Shown in pieces: positions 31,547 through 41,221 of a DNA stretch of 64,000 nucleotides. A program made the translations under genes and the position numbers. Under the pieces are notes generated by a model. The model had not been told where the DNA came from. It saw only the letters and a program-made list of their open reading frames with translations, and made no database searches. Source of the DNA: Komagataeibacter sp. FXV3. GTDB lineage: Bacteria > Pseudomonadota > Alphaproteobacteria > Acetobacterales > Acetobacteraceae. The stretch covers positions 35,412 to 99,411 of the forward strand of contig NZ_VWPI01000167.1 of assembly GCF_015155755.1 (NCBI RefSeq). Direction: 5' to 3'. Each line of letters opens with the position of its first letter. The stretch's first letter is position 1.

Positions 31547-32989
31547 TCATGAGGGACCCGTTTCCGGGCTCGGAGCAGTTTTTTTCTGAATCTCCTTCTG
31601 CTCGGTCTTTTCCATGAAACCTGTAGCAAGGACGGAATATAGTGGATGGGGGCAGATCATTCGCGACACTCCGAACGCCAGAAATGCGGTTGCCAGAAGC
31701 GCCAGCGTGACCTGCTGGTTATCGCATATCTCCATCACGATGATCGTCGCTGTGAGCGGAGATTGGGCAACGCCACAGAAATATGCCGCCATCCCAAGCA
31801 GAACGACAGCACCTGGAGAGGTATGGGGTAGGAACTGTCCGATCCACCCGCCCATGCCAGCACCGATAGCTAGGGACGGTGCAAACATGCCGCCAGGTAT
31901 GCCAGAACAAAAGGTGATTAGTATGGAGAGGTATTTCAGGAAAAAGAAGGAGGCTGGATAATGGAGGGTGCCGTCTATGATTCCTCGCGCCTGGAGATAG
32001 CCCGTACCATAGGTCGCCCCGTCAGAGACTAGGCCGATCAGGGCCAGAAGCAGACCACATAAAGCGGCAAAACCGAGAGGGAAACGTGCCGCAAATGGGC
32101 GAAGTGATCCTGGCAGTCCCTTGGAGAGGCGAATGACACAACGCGCGAAAAGGCCGCCCGCCAAGCCACCACTCACGCCACATACCAGAACAGCCAGCCA
32201 CGCGACACCGACGGGGATAGAGGTATTGGCACGACCAAAATATGTATAATTTCCCAGGAGGGCGATTGCGGTAATCCCGGAAAAGATGATGACGGTCAGT
32301 GTCCGGCCCGACGATTTCTGTTCAAAGGAGTGGGCAAGTTCCTCAATGGCGAAAACAACGCCTGCGAGAGGTGTATTGAAAGCCGCCGCCATGCCTGCGG
32401 CCCCACCTGCCAGGATCATGCCATGCCGGGTGACATCGTTGTGCTGACGCATGGCCCGCGAGAAAGCGTGCATGATGGATGCCCCGATCTGAACGCTGGG
32501 TCCTTCGCGACCAATCGATGCACCGCAGATCAGCCCGAGGCAAGTCATCAGGACCTTGCCTAGCGCAATGCGCAATGTCAGAATTTTGTCCACCAGCATG
32601 AAATTATGCATGTGCAATGTTGCGATTGTCTGGGGAATGCCGGAGCCTTGGGCACCATTGAACAGTAGGCGCGTCAACCAGGTAATGGTGATCATTCCAA
32701 GTGGTGCAATCAGAAGCATAGACCAGGCATTCAGGGCGACAATGCGGTAACGAAGACCGGCTGCCGCATCTCCCAGATGGGCAAAGATCACCGAAATAAT
32801 ACCGATCAGCACTGCCCCAGAGCAGTACATGAATGTTCTCTGCCATTTCAGTGTTCTGATACGAGCCAGGCGACGAAGGCGACGGGTACGTCTGGAGAGA
32901 TTTCCACGTTCAGTGGACTGGCGGCCAGCCGGAACTGCACCACGATATGACAATGTCGGGAAAACGGCCACGGTAGGGAAGTTCCACAC
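31547..32989 (-). CDS. ClC-family chloride channel/antiporter (second copy)
   Basis: A 480-residue ClC protein, clearly different from its neighbour. Motifs: GSGIPQTIATLH, ASIGREGPSVQIGAS, AIEELAHSFEQ, and GIPGGMFAPSLAIGAG. The first ~50 residues are very basic (RRTRRLRRLARIRTLKWQRT), so the real start may be a later ATG; the longest form is given. Two ClC genes in tandem plus a Na+/H+ antiporter point to a role in acid or salt stress, which would suit an acid-producing host. Confidence 0.9.
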   Translation of the reverse strand: MWNFPTVAVFPTLSYRGAVPAGRQSTERGNLSRRTRRLRRLARIRTLKWQRTFMYCSGAVLIGIISVIFAHLGDAAAGLRYRIVALNAWSMLLIAPLGMITITWLTRLLFNGAQGSGIPQTIATLHMHNFMLVDKILTLRIALGKVLMTCLGLICGASIGREGPSVQIGASIMHAFSRAMRQHNDVTRHGMILAGGAAGMAAAFNTPLAGVVFAIEELAHSFEQKSSGRTLTVIIFSGITAIALLGNYTYFGRANTSIPVGVAWLAVLVCGVSGGLAGGLFARCVIRLSKGLPGSLRPFAARFPLGFAALCGLLLALIGLVSDGATYGTGYLQARGIIDGTLHYPASFFFLKYLSILITFCSGIPGGMFAPSLAIGAGMGGWIGQFLPHTSPGAVVLLGMAAYFCGVAQSPLTATIIVMEICDNQQVTLALLATAFLAFGVSRMICPHPLYSVLATGFMEKTEQKEIQKKTAPSPETGPS

Positions 32990-33220
32990 TGTGATGCAGG
33001 AAATGAGGCATATACCATATGTTCATATGCGCCCACTCGGAACCCATACCGGGAAGACGGCTGATATTCACCCTTAAAATCTATGGGACTGCTACGTAAA
33101 TCATTCATGCATCCTGTAGTTCTGGGTCTACGAGAACGCGCGGACCGGAGCAGCTTAGCGGGCCTGAAGGGCGGGCAACAGGCCTCTTTAATTGCCCCTA
33201 ATGTTTTGCAGCTGAAGGAG

Positions 33221-33640
33221 TGTTGAGGCGCTCTGGAGGCAGGGGTCAAGATAGGCTCAGAAGTTCGACTTTCCCGGATGCTGGCCTCGTCGATATAGGT
33301 CTCGGAGACCTGAAGGCTTTTGTGTCGCGCGAAGCGCTTCAGTTCCAGGAGATCATACCCGTCTTTCGCCCCCGTGGTGATGGCGCCGCAGCGCTGGCTG
33401 TGTCCGCCAAAGTCTCCGTCAAGGTGGGTGTCGCCGCATCGTTTGCGGATGATGTCCGTGATCGCCCGATCCGACAGGGCGCTCTGATCGATCCTGGGAG
33501 GGCCCCTGGCGGGAGTGACTCCCGTCCTGTAGCCCTCTGCGGACCAGATGCGCCGGAAGGCCAGACCTTCCGTGATCCCGCCCAGCCGGAGCCAGGTCTC
33601 TTACGCCAAAACCGGGCAGTTCCGGGTCAGGTCTCGCCTC
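33221..33640 (-). pseudogene. tyrosine recombinase 3' fragment
   Basis: The minus strand reads like the last ~130 residues of the recombinase at 62638: ALSDRAITDIIRKRCGDTHL, FGGHSQRCGAITTGAKDGYD, then LELKRFARHKSLQVSETYID. A TAA stop replaces a Tyr codon before ETWLRLGGITEG, and the N-terminal two thirds are missing. The matching DNA goes about 35 bases past the stop of the intact gene, so it is a copy of a DNA segment, not only of a protein. The catalytic His, Arg and Tyr codons remain. Confidence 0.88.
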
Positions 33641-33700
33641 ATATAGGACATTCAGATCACTCCAGACTGGACCGGAAAGCAGACATTCGTGGCGGGCATA

Positions 33701-34861
33701 TCACTTTTGATAAGTGCGCAGGATCGCCACCGTAATCACGGCCAGAAAGCCTGCACTACCAATCAGCAACGTCAGGAGTGCTGGGGCAACGCCGAGCTGA
33801 TCGATCAGCAGACCTGTAATCCACGGTAGGATACCGCCAAGCAGATAGCCACCCATCTGGGTTAGCCCGGCCAGCCGTGTCGCCTCTGATCTGTCGCGCG
33901 CGAAATCCAGAGGCTGGAGGAGCGCTACCGGGAACAGGCCTCCCGTCGCAATCCCGATCATCAAAGGCGCCAGCCATGGCACCGGCTTTGCGAGCAGCAG
34001 ACTGAGCGTACCCAGAATGGCGAGGCCGGAAAAAGCCAGAGCTGCCTTGATAGTCGTGAGTTTCAGGACGCGCATGATTGCATGCATGCCAAAGCTGACG
34101 GCCGTCTGGGACAGCATCATGGTGGCGACAAGAAGCCCTGCCATATGGTCGGAATAACCCAGGGCACCATACAGGGACGGCAGCCACGCTATTGCGACGT
34201 AATTGATCCCGGCCTGAAGACCGAAGAACAGCGTCAGTCCCAGAATGCCGCTCCGGCTGATCGTGAGAGAGGGCTGTGACGCGGAGCGCGCAGGCGCAGA
34301 GATATCCTCGCGCCATAGTATCCAGCAGAACCCGGCGAGTGCCGTGGGAAGCGCCCAGAAAGCCAGACCCAGTGGCCAGCTCCCGGTGGCGTCACTGATG
34401 CGGGGCGTTCCGAAAGCGGCCACGGCTGAACCTAGGCCCATGCTGGCCGCATAGACGCTCATGGCTGCCGGTGCACGGGAGGCAAACTCACCCTTGATGA
34501 AACCCGACAGTAGCGGCCGGATGATTGCGTCGGCCACGCCTACCCCGACGGCCGTGAAAAGCAGCACTCCATAGCTGCCACCGTCGAGGCGGAGCAGCAG
34601 GACGATCGTCAGAAGCGCCAATGCCATTATCATGGAGCGTTTCAGGCCAAGTCGCCGTTCCAGCATATGCCCGAGCGGGGAGAGGCCGCCCATGCACAGG
34701 ACTGGAAGTGTGGTCAGCAAGCCCAGTTCGGCGTTGGAGATGGCAAGAGTTCGTTCGATCCGGTCAAGGATGGGAGAAAGGGACGCAATTCCGGTACGCA
34801 GGCAGATACCGGCACCGAAGATCATCAGCCAGGGCAGAAGCGTTTTGGCGGAACGTGTCAT
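33701..34861 (-). CDS. MFS exporter of the CynX/NimT type
   Basis: A 386-residue 12-helix MFS transporter of the cyanate/2-nitroimidazole group (FGAGICLRTGIASLSPIL, then ISNAELGLLTTLPVLCMGGL). E. coli NimT exports 2-nitroimidazole and is controlled by a divergent AraC-type NimR; the same layout is present here. The ATG at 34861 (MTRSAKTLLPW) is preferred over the upstream start. Substrate is inferred from context only. Confidence 0.85.
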   Translation of the reverse strand: MTRSAKTLLPWLMIFGAGICLRTGIASLSPILDRIERTLAISNAELGLLTTLPVLCMGGLSPLGHMLERRLGLKRSMIMALALLTIVLLLRLDGGSYGVLLFTAVGVGVADAIIRPLLSGFIKGEFASRAPAAMSVYAASMGLGSAVAAFGTPRISDATGSWPLGLAFWALPTALAGFCWILWREDISAPARSASQPSLTISRSGILGLTLFFGLQAGINYVAIAWLPSLYGALGYSDHMAGLLVATMMLSQTAVSFGMHAIMRVLKLTTIKAALAFSGLAILGTLSLLLAKPVPWLAPLMIGIATGGLFPVALLQPLDFARDRSEATRLAGLTQMGGYLLGGILPWITGLLIDQLGVAPALLTLLIGSAGFLAVITVAILRTYQK

Positions 34862-34933
34862 GCCCTCTGTTATACAGGCTGATTTTTTATCCGGCGCTCG
34901 ACAGGATGCCACAAACTGTCGAAAATATGCCAG

Positions 34934-35734
34934 ATGAAGCAATCCCGATCCCTACAGGCCAGCAGTCTTGCTGATCGCACGCCTCCTACAGAGTTACGTC
35001 CAGTGCGCGTGCATGCGGAGCATCATGTGGAAGCAGCGTATGTTGAACCTCATTGTCACACTGACCTCGGGCAGCTTCTGGCGACCACGCATGGCGTGAT
35101 CCGCGTCACGACGGAAGATAACCAGTGGCTGGTACCGCCCGGTCGGGCGCTCCTGCTGCCCCCGGGTGTGGTGCATGCCGTTCATAGCCCCAAGGAAAGC
35201 AGGCTGCGTGCCGTGCTGATTGCGCCGCAGATGTGCCGTGATTTTCTGCCAGCCTGTCGCATCATCGCCCTTACAACGCTGTTGCAGGAACTGATTGATG
35301 CGGTTGCCAGATGTCCGGCAGATTATCCCGTTCCTTCACCGGCGTCGCGCATGGTGGCGGTGCTGCTGGACCAGATCGCATTGGCACACTCCGAACCTCT
35401 GGGTGTACCGCGTCCTTCGGATACACGGCTGCGGCGTGTCACGGATGCGCTGATGGCCTCTCCGGCAGATGGCCGGTCACTATCCGAATGGCAGAATGTG
35501 GCTGGGGCCAGCAGTCGGACGTTGGCCCGGTTGTTTGAAGTCGAGACCGGCATGAGCTTCAGTCACTATCGTCGGCAGGTGCAGATGCAGGCTGCCATTG
35601 GCATGCTGGCATCAGGCCTGCCGGTTGGAGAGGTCGCGCATACTCTTGGTTACTCCACGGCATCTGCGTTTACGTTTGCATTCCGCAAGGCCCTCGGCAG
35701 TCCGCCCAGTCGATTTCGCGATCAGGTTGAATGA
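34934..35734 (+). CDS. AraC family regulator, NimR-like
   Basis: A 266-residue AraC protein with an N-terminal cupin (HHVEAAYVEPHCHTDLGQLL; VPPGRALLLPPGVVHAV) and a C-terminal AraC domain (SSRTLARLFEVETGMSFSHY, then GEVAHTLGYSTASAFTFAFR). It is divergent from the NimT-like gene, with only 72 bases between the starts, so it most likely controls that exporter. This pairing is the same as E. coli NimR/NimT. Confidence 0.88.
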   Translation: MKQSRSLQASSLADRTPPTELRPVRVHAEHHVEAAYVEPHCHTDLGQLLATTHGVIRVTTEDNQWLVPPGRALLLPPGVVHAVHSPKESRLRAVLIAPQMCRDFLPACRIIALTTLLQELIDAVARCPADYPVPSPASRMVAVLLDQIALAHSEPLGVPRPSDTRLRRVTDALMASPADGRSLSEWQNVAGASSRTLARLFEVETGMSFSHYRRQVQMQAAIGMLASGLPVGEVAHTLGYSTASAFTFAFRKALGSPPSRFRDQVE

Positions 35735-35802
35735 TCTAATTATCAGTCTGTTTAAGAAAGATTGCATTCTTCGTCGAGGACATTTGGCCGCGAGGCGATA
35801 AG

Positions 35803-35878
35803 TCCGACCGGTAGTTCTCGCCTTCATTCCAGTCTTTCCCACGATAAGATCGACCACCCGAAACCGGACATTAGGCGG
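35803..35878. repeat. degenerate REP-like repeat
   Basis: GGTAGTTCTCGCCTTCATTC followed about 40 bases later by CGAAACCGGACATT resembles the units at 58484, 59931 and 60102 (AGTCGCCTTC, then GAAAGCGGAC). It fills most of the gap between the NimR-like gene and the LysR gene. Confidence 0.5.
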
Positions 35879-35893
35879 CAGACCTACAATACG

Positions 35894-36784
35894 TTATTGT
35901 AGGATACGTTTTTCTTTAAACGATCGCACTATACTATCAACAACAGCCCGAACACGTTCTGTTCTGTAAACGTCGGGATGTACAACAAGCCAGATATCCA
36001 CAGTCTCTGTGCACTCGGGAAGAATGTTGACCAGATCGGGTAAATCCTGGGCAACGAGATCTTTGGACAGAAAGCCTATTCCTGCTCCTGCCCGGATAGC
36101 CTGAATGAGCAGCATTTGTGAGTTGGTTTCGAGAGCAATCGTCCCACAGGTGATTGGCTCGCCACAAAGATTCTGCCAGTAACGTGGCGCGGCCTCGCGA
36201 TGGTACATGACAAGAGAATGACCGGCAAAAGCTGTTCCTCGCTGTGGAGAGCCATACCGGGAAATATAGGCTGATGATGCGTAGAGGCCGACGGATGTCG
36301 TATACAGTCGCCTGATCACGAGATCTCCATCGTACGGACGCGAACTCCGAATAGCGATATCGATGCCTTCTTCGCGAAGCACATCCATCACCGTTGTTGA
36401 TGTCGAAACATTCAGACGGATCTCCGGATATCTGTCGCGGATCTCCCTGAGAACAGGTAACAGGAAATTCTCCGCCAGCATGTCAGTCGTCGTAATATGT
36501 ACTTTTCCGGACAAGGTTCTTTCCGTGTCTGTTGCCAGATCGACAAGCGCGACCGCCGCAACTTCCATCTCTTCGGCGTGGGCCAGCAACCGCTCCCCCG
36601 TTCGCGTAAGATCATAGCCGCCGCGATGACGGCGGAAGAGTGTTGCGTTCATTTCAGCTTCAAGGTCACGCACTCTTCTGGCCACCGTTGCCTGATCGGC
36701 ATTTAGGGATGCTGCTGCGCTTCTGATGCCCCCAGTACGAGCAAGTGCCAAAAAGAAACGGATATTGTCCCAGTTCACATTCAC
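35894..36784 (-). CDS. LysR family regulator
   Basis: A 296-residue LysR protein: helix-turn-helix at the N-terminus (FLALARTGGIRSAAASLNAD, then ARRVRDLEAEMNATLFRRH) and a periplasmic-binding-like effector domain. It is divergent from the quinone reductase gene, with 118 bases between the starts, and is the likely activator of that gene. Confidence 0.9.
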   Translation of the reverse strand: MNVNWDNIRFFLALARTGGIRSAAASLNADQATVARRVRDLEAEMNATLFRRHRGGYDLTRTGERLLAHAEEMEVAAVALVDLATDTERTLSGKVHITTTDMLAENFLLPVLREIRDRYPEIRLNVSTSTTVMDVLREEGIDIAIRSSRPYDGDLVIRRLYTTSVGLYASSAYISRYGSPQRGTAFAGHSLVMYHREAAPRYWQNLCGEPITCGTIALETNSQMLLIQAIRAGAGIGFLSKDLVAQDLPDLVNILPECTETVDIWLVVHPDVYRTERVRAVVDSIVRSFKEKRILQ

Positions 36785-36902
36785 CCGCGTATGCTTCAGT
36801 TATGAAGCATAGACTAGCACAATCGCTGCATCTTCACCGCAGGATTCTCGTATAATCTCTGGACGTTTCGCGTTGGATGGACGGAATGACAAAGGGGGAA
36901 AG

Positions 36903-37844
36903 ATGCGAGCGATTGTCCTGGAGCAGTTCGGTTCCGTTGCCAATTTCAGGGAAAGGGATGTCCCGATCGGATGCCCGGGACGCGGGCAGGTGCTGATCGA
37001 CGTCGCGGCGGGCAGTGTGAACCCCATTGATATAAAAACGCGTGTCGGGAAAGGTGCGGCTAATTGGTTCCAGGTCGTTCCGCCCGTTATCCTGGGGTGG
37101 GATAACGCTGGGAAAATCGTGAATTGCGGCACGGATACTGATGGATTTTCCATCGGGGAAGACGTGTTCGGGGCTATTGGTTTTCCCGGACTGGCCCAGG
37201 CAAACGCGGATTATGTTATTGCCAATGTCGCCCATATCGCGAAAAAGCCAGCCTCCATCTCATTCGAAGAGAGTGCGGCGGCTGCCATGGCCGGCCTGAC
37301 GGCCTGGCAGGCATTCAATCAGAACGGCGGCTTGCATCCGGGACAAAAAGTTCTGGTGCATGGGGCCTCAGGGGGTGTCGGTCATCTTGCAGTGCAGATA
37401 GCGAAGGCCTGTGGCTGCCACGTCACGGGCACCTCGTCCGGTCGCAACCGGCAGTTTGTCCAGTCTCTGGGAGCAGACGACCACATCGATTACCAGAAAA
37501 CATCGATCCCGAACTATCCGGGAGATTTTGATTTTATCCTGGATCCAATCGGTGGCGACGTCACTCTTGCCTCCCTCGGTTTACTGAAAAAGGGAGGCCA
37601 TCTTGTAACCCTCAATCCTCCAGGTGATGATCAGGCCGAAAGGAAAGCCCGCGAACTCGGCGTTTTCTTCCAGTTCATCCTGATGAAATCGTCTTCATCG
37701 GACATGGAACGGGTGGCTAACCTGCTGGGCAGTCGTAAAATCTCCGTACACATCTGCGCTTCAATACCATTAAGCAATCTGGCAGACGCCCATTTGCTTA
37801 TGGAAAGTGGCCGAGTGGTCGGGAAGATCTCCCTCATACGGTAA
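36903..37844 (+). CDS. NAD(P)H:quinone reductase-like MDR oxidoreductase
   Basis: A 313-residue zinc-free medium-chain dehydrogenase of the quinone oxidoreductase type. The N-terminal GroES-like part ends near AGLTAWQAF, and the nucleotide-binding motif is VLVHGASGGVGHLAVQIAK. It probably reduces quinones or enones using NADPH in the cytoplasm. The ATG at 36903 follows AAAGGGGGAAAG, an excellent ribosome-binding site; the frame 30 bases longer lacks one. It is divergent from a LysR gene. Confidence 0.88.
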   Translation: MRAIVLEQFGSVANFRERDVPIGCPGRGQVLIDVAAGSVNPIDIKTRVGKGAANWFQVVPPVILGWDNAGKIVNCGTDTDGFSIGEDVFGAIGFPGLAQANADYVIANVAHIAKKPASISFEESAAAAMAGLTAWQAFNQNGGLHPGQKVLVHGASGGVGHLAVQIAKACGCHVTGTSSGRNRQFVQSLGADDHIDYQKTSIPNYPGDFDFILDPIGGDVTLASLGLLKKGGHLVTLNPPGDDQAERKARELGVFFQFILMKSSSSDMERVANLLGSRKISVHICASIPLSNLADAHLLMESGRVVGKISLIR

Positions 37845-38151
37845 AATCCACATTGGGCCGGTTTATGAGTCAACTATAGCCCTGATAGACAGAAGAGGCC
37901 GTCAATTTTCTCAATGACCGGTTCATTGCTCCCAGCGGTTGCAAACAGACCTTCCGTTTCCCCCCCCTACCTCTTCTCAAGGTTGGCCGATTACCCGCCT
38001 GAAAGTCGAGACCTGCAATCGCCAGGACTACGCAATTCTGGCGAAACGGCCGGATTTGATAACCGCCCCAAAAAAAGAAGTTTTGCGAATTGCTCGTTCT
38101 CGACCTGTTCGTTCGGTGCGTTTTTTTACCTACTCTTTAATGAGAGGTAAT
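37845..38151. other. intergenic stretch, no gene seen
   Basis: About 300 bases between convergent genes. I see no protein-like frame, no clear terminator and no strong repeat. The run of T residues near 38125-38132 lacks a good stem. Confidence 0.5.
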
Positions 38152-38988
38152 TTATATGCCTTTTGGCATAAAAGTATTACGCATCATTGCCATATATTCG
38201 GTTTCTCCCTTTTCCCAGCGTGCGGTAACAAGGGGTTTGATGTCGTCCGTTGGCAGGTAGCGGAGTTGATCTGTCCCGTCGGTTACGGCGGTGAAGATAG
38301 TTTCCGTAACCTTGGTAACCGCATCCTCGTCCGCTCCCTTGATAAAGCTAGAGAACAGATCCGCTGTTGCCTTGCAGAAAGCCGCGTAATCTGCCGGAAC
38401 AGAATTGAAGCCTGTTTCTGCGGCGCTCCGGGCGGGGAAATTCGTCGCGGGCACCGCACCTGGTTCAACGATCTTGACGGTGACGCCGACAGCAGCCAGT
38501 TCATACTGGATGGCTTCGGAGAAGCCCTCAAGTGCGAATTTGGAGGCGTTATAAGGCGATCCGGTCGGCAGGCCGAATATCCCCATCCCAGATGAAATGT
38601 TGACGATCATGCCCGCCTTTTTTTCCCGGAAATGCGGAAGGATCGCCCGGATAACTTCCATTGGGCCGAAGACATTCACGTCGAACTGTTCCCGCATTTT
38701 TTCCAGCGGAACGGCCTCGAAAATATTATAAACACCGAAGCCAGCATTGTTCACGATGGCGTCGATCCCTCCAAAGCGGCCGATACCCTCGGCAATAGAC
38801 GCAACGATGCTTGCGTGATCCTGAACATCCAGGCGATTGACGAGGACATTGGGCAGTTCTGCCAGTTCCTTCCCCGCTTCCGGATGGCGCATAGTCGCCA
38901 CCACATTCCAGCCGCGTTTCGCGAACAGGTGAGCCGCGGCTTTTCCAAAGCCGGAAGAGCACCCTGTGATCAGAATAGTCTTGGACAT
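38152..38988 (-). CDS. short-chain dehydrogenase/reductase
   Basis: A 278-residue classical SDR. Coenzyme motif ILITGCSSGFGKAAAHLF, then NNAGFGVYN, with the active-site YNASKFALEGFSE. The ATG at 38988 follows AGGAAAAAAATC and is preferred over an upstream start 24 bases earlier. It is on the same strand as a second SDR gene just upstream (51-base gap), so both may be induced together. The substrate is unknown; it groups with broad carbonyl reductases. Confidence 0.9.
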   Translation of the reverse strand: MSKTILITGCSSGFGKAAAHLFAKRGWNVVATMRHPEAGKELAELPNVLVNRLDVQDHASIVASIAEGIGRFGGIDAIVNNAGFGVYNIFEAVPLEKMREQFDVNVFGPMEVIRAILPHFREKKAGMIVNISSGMGIFGLPTGSPYNASKFALEGFSEAIQYELAAVGVTVKIVEPGAVPATNFPARSAAETGFNSVPADYAAFCKATADLFSSFIKGADEDAVTKVTETIFTAVTDGTDQLRYLPTDDIKPLVTARWEKGETEYMAMMRNTFMPKGI

Positions 38989-39039
38989 GATTTTTTTCCT
39001 ATCGTGAAGCAATAATTGACGCGCAGAAGAAGAACCGGC

Positions 39040-40053
39040 TCAGGCAGGGAACTTCACACTCGTCATCTGTTCGCTGAGGGACCAGAGCTGGGCGGCCGCA
39101 GCAGGATCAATCGCATAGGGGGCAACGCCCTTGTCGCGTCCTTCAGTGTGATTTTCGGAAATCGAAAACTGATCTGACTGTTCCTTCATCAACGGTGCGA
39201 TATCGCAGTCAACGCAGAATACGCCTCCCATCTCGGCAAGGCGGGAACTGGTCGCGCACCAGACCTGCGTCGCACCCCCCATTGGAACGGATTTGACATC
39301 CCGCGCGGGATCAATGTTGGGATTGCCATGTTTATCAATCACGCCCACAGCCTTTAATGCTTCGACCGGTACATGCTTTTCGAGGCCTGTCCCCGGTATT
39401 CCTCCCGGATGGAGCGAAAAAGCCCGGACATCATCGGTCTTGCCACGAGCATCGAGTTCAACAGCGAACAGAATATTTGCCGTCTTGGATTGCCCGTAAG
39501 CGGCCCAGGGATCGTAAGGACGGTCACGGAAATTGATGTCATCGAAGACGAGCGGCGAGAAACGGTGTCCCATGGACGACACGGAGATGACGCGGGCACC
39601 GGCCGTCTGCTTCAGGGCAGGCCAGAGACGGGCCGTGAGCTGGAAGTGACCGAGATGATTGGTCGCGAATTGCAGCTCATAGCCCCGTGCATCGAGCGTG
39701 AGGTCAGGTAGCGCCATGATGCCGGCGCTGTTGACCAGCATGTCAAGGGGAAGACCGGTTGAGAGGAAACGAGCGGCAAATGCATCGATGGAAGCCGGAT
39801 CGAGAAGATCCATAGGCTCAATTTCAACACTGCTCAGGCCCTCAAGCGCCAGTTTCGCCCGTTCGACGTCACGTGCCGGGACGATGACGCGGGCTCCTGC
39901 GGAGAGCAGAGCCCGCGCGGTCTCTCGGCCGAGGCCAGAATAGCCGCCGGTGACGATCGCGACTTTACCCACGAGATCTGTTCCCCGGATGACATGCGAG
40001 GTGGTTGAAGAGGCTGTGAAGCCGGAATGGATCGGGGTCTGTGGCGTGGTCAT
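39040..40053 (-). CDS. short-chain dehydrogenase/reductase, retinol-dehydrogenase-like
   Basis: A 337-residue SDR of the longer, retinol dehydrogenase/WW-oxidoreductase-like group: VAIVTGGYSGLGRETARAL, then VNSAGIMA and the active-site YGQSKTANILFAVEL. The ATG at 40053 follows GGAGACAGG; a longer frame starts far upstream inside the divergent gene and is rejected. It is divergent from an AraC regulator, 76 bases apart, its likely controller. Confidence 0.88.
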   Translation of the reverse strand: MTTPQTPIHSGFTASSTTSHVIRGTDLVGKVAIVTGGYSGLGRETARALLSAGARVIVPARDVERAKLALEGLSSVEIEPMDLLDPASIDAFAARFLSTGLPLDMLVNSAGIMALPDLTLDARGYELQFATNHLGHFQLTARLWPALKQTAGARVISVSSMGHRFSPLVFDDINFRDRPYDPWAAYGQSKTANILFAVELDARGKTDDVRAFSLHPGGIPGTGLEKHVPVEALKAVGVIDKHGNPNIDPARDVKSVPMGGATQVWCATSSRLAEMGGVFCVDCDIAPLMKEQSDQFSISENHTEGRDKGVAPYAIDPAAAAQLWSLSEQMTSVKFPA

Positions 40054-40129
40054 AAACCTGTCTCCTGCTGACAGCCCTTGACTGTAGAGCGTCATGCCCG
40101 AACGCAGAATGCTTGATCGTGCATGATAC

Positions 40130-41125
40130 ATGCGTGATAGTTCAGTTATGTCACATGATCCTGTTTCTTCGATCCTTGCGCTTGCCGAAACACGCGCTTC
40201 AACAGCGGGCGGATTCGTCACAGGCGGAGCCTGGGCGCTCGCGTTTCCCCCGCCTTCGAAGATCAAGTTTTTTACGATTGTGAGGGGGAAAGCGTTCCTG
40301 CGCGTTGAAGGAAGTGAAAAGGTCGTTTCGCTTCAGGCCGGGGACGTTGTTCTCCTGTCAGAGCCGAAATCATTTGTGCTCGGTACAGACCTGACACGAC
40401 AACCATTGGATGCGCTGGAAGTTTTCCCCATCGGCGCCCCGACCGTGGTTCAGATCGGAGAAGGCGACGACTTCTTTCTCATGGGGGGGCATGTCGATCT
40501 TGACGCCGTCAGTGGACGCATTCTTCTGGACAGTCTGCCTTCATTGATCCGTCTTCAGGCAGGCGGCCGGGAAGCAGAAAAACTGCAATGGCTGATCGGC
40601 CAGCTCGTAGAGGAATTCCGGGGTCATGAGGCCGGATCTGGCTTTGCGTGTTCTGGCCTTGCCCAACTTATGTTTTTACAGATCCTGCGTGGCTATCTTT
40701 CGCGGTCGGAAAACAGCGGTGCCGGATGGCTCCGTGCAATAAGCGATTTGCGTATCGCACGGGCGCTGGCACTTATTCATGACGATCCTGCCCGGGAATG
40801 GCACCTGCCGGATCTTGCGAAAGCGGCCGGAATGTCCCGCACGGCCTTTGCAACCCGGTTTCGAGAAATAGCGGGGATCACACCCCTGGCCTACGTGACA
40901 CAGTGGCGTATGCACCTTGCGGAGCGTGCGCTCCGTGACGGAGAAAAGACGATCGCAATGATTGCACAATCTGTCGGCTACGCATCTGAAGCGGCCTTCA
41001 GCAACGCCTTCAAGCGGGTAATGGGTGCCTCTCCGACGCGATTTCGCACCTATCAGAGGCAAGAACTGACAGAGACCCGCAAGGGAGAGCCAGTCGGCAG
41101 GGACTACGTTCCCTTGCTGGCATAA
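40130..41125 (+). CDS. AraC family regulator with cupin domain
   Basis: A 331-residue regulator of the cupin-6 plus AraC type. The N-terminal half carries the cupin (FFTIVRGKAFLRVEG, VVSLQAGDVVLLSEP). The C-terminal half has HLPDLAKAAGMSRTAFATRF and IAQSVGYASEAAFSNAFKR. An ATG six codons later is an alternative start. It is divergent from the SDR genes and probably activates them. Such AraC/SDR pairs are common for aldehyde or ketone detoxification. Confidence 0.9.
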   Translation: MRDSSVMSHDPVSSILALAETRASTAGGFVTGGAWALAFPPPSKIKFFTIVRGKAFLRVEGSEKVVSLQAGDVVLLSEPKSFVLGTDLTRQPLDALEVFPIGAPTVVQIGEGDDFFLMGGHVDLDAVSGRILLDSLPSLIRLQAGGREAEKLQWLIGQLVEEFRGHEAGSGFACSGLAQLMFLQILRGYLSRSENSGAGWLRAISDLRIARALALIHDDPAREWHLPDLAKAAGMSRTAFATRFREIAGITPLAYVTQWRMHLAERALRDGEKTIAMIAQSVGYASEAAFSNAFKRVMGASPTRFRTYQRQELTETRKGEPVGRDYVPLLA

Positions 41126-41221
41126 CAGTCGGAAACGGCAGTCAGGTCACCTCGTATTTATGCCTGCTCCACCGCACTGCCGTCCTCAGGCGCTCAGTGA
41201 ACCAGATGACGATTTTTTTCC

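Noticed and set aside
22637..32989. Fluoride-handling cluster (dehalogenase plus ClC-F plus antiporter)
   Set aside because: Both ClC proteins keep the chloride-type GSGIP motif and the dehalogenase lacks the fluoride-pocket His; the genes are not one operon.
33220..33735. Plus-strand frame resembling another at 62659
   Set aside because: The likeness is only the antisense image of the duplicated recombinase segment; it helped to find the repeat but is not a gene.
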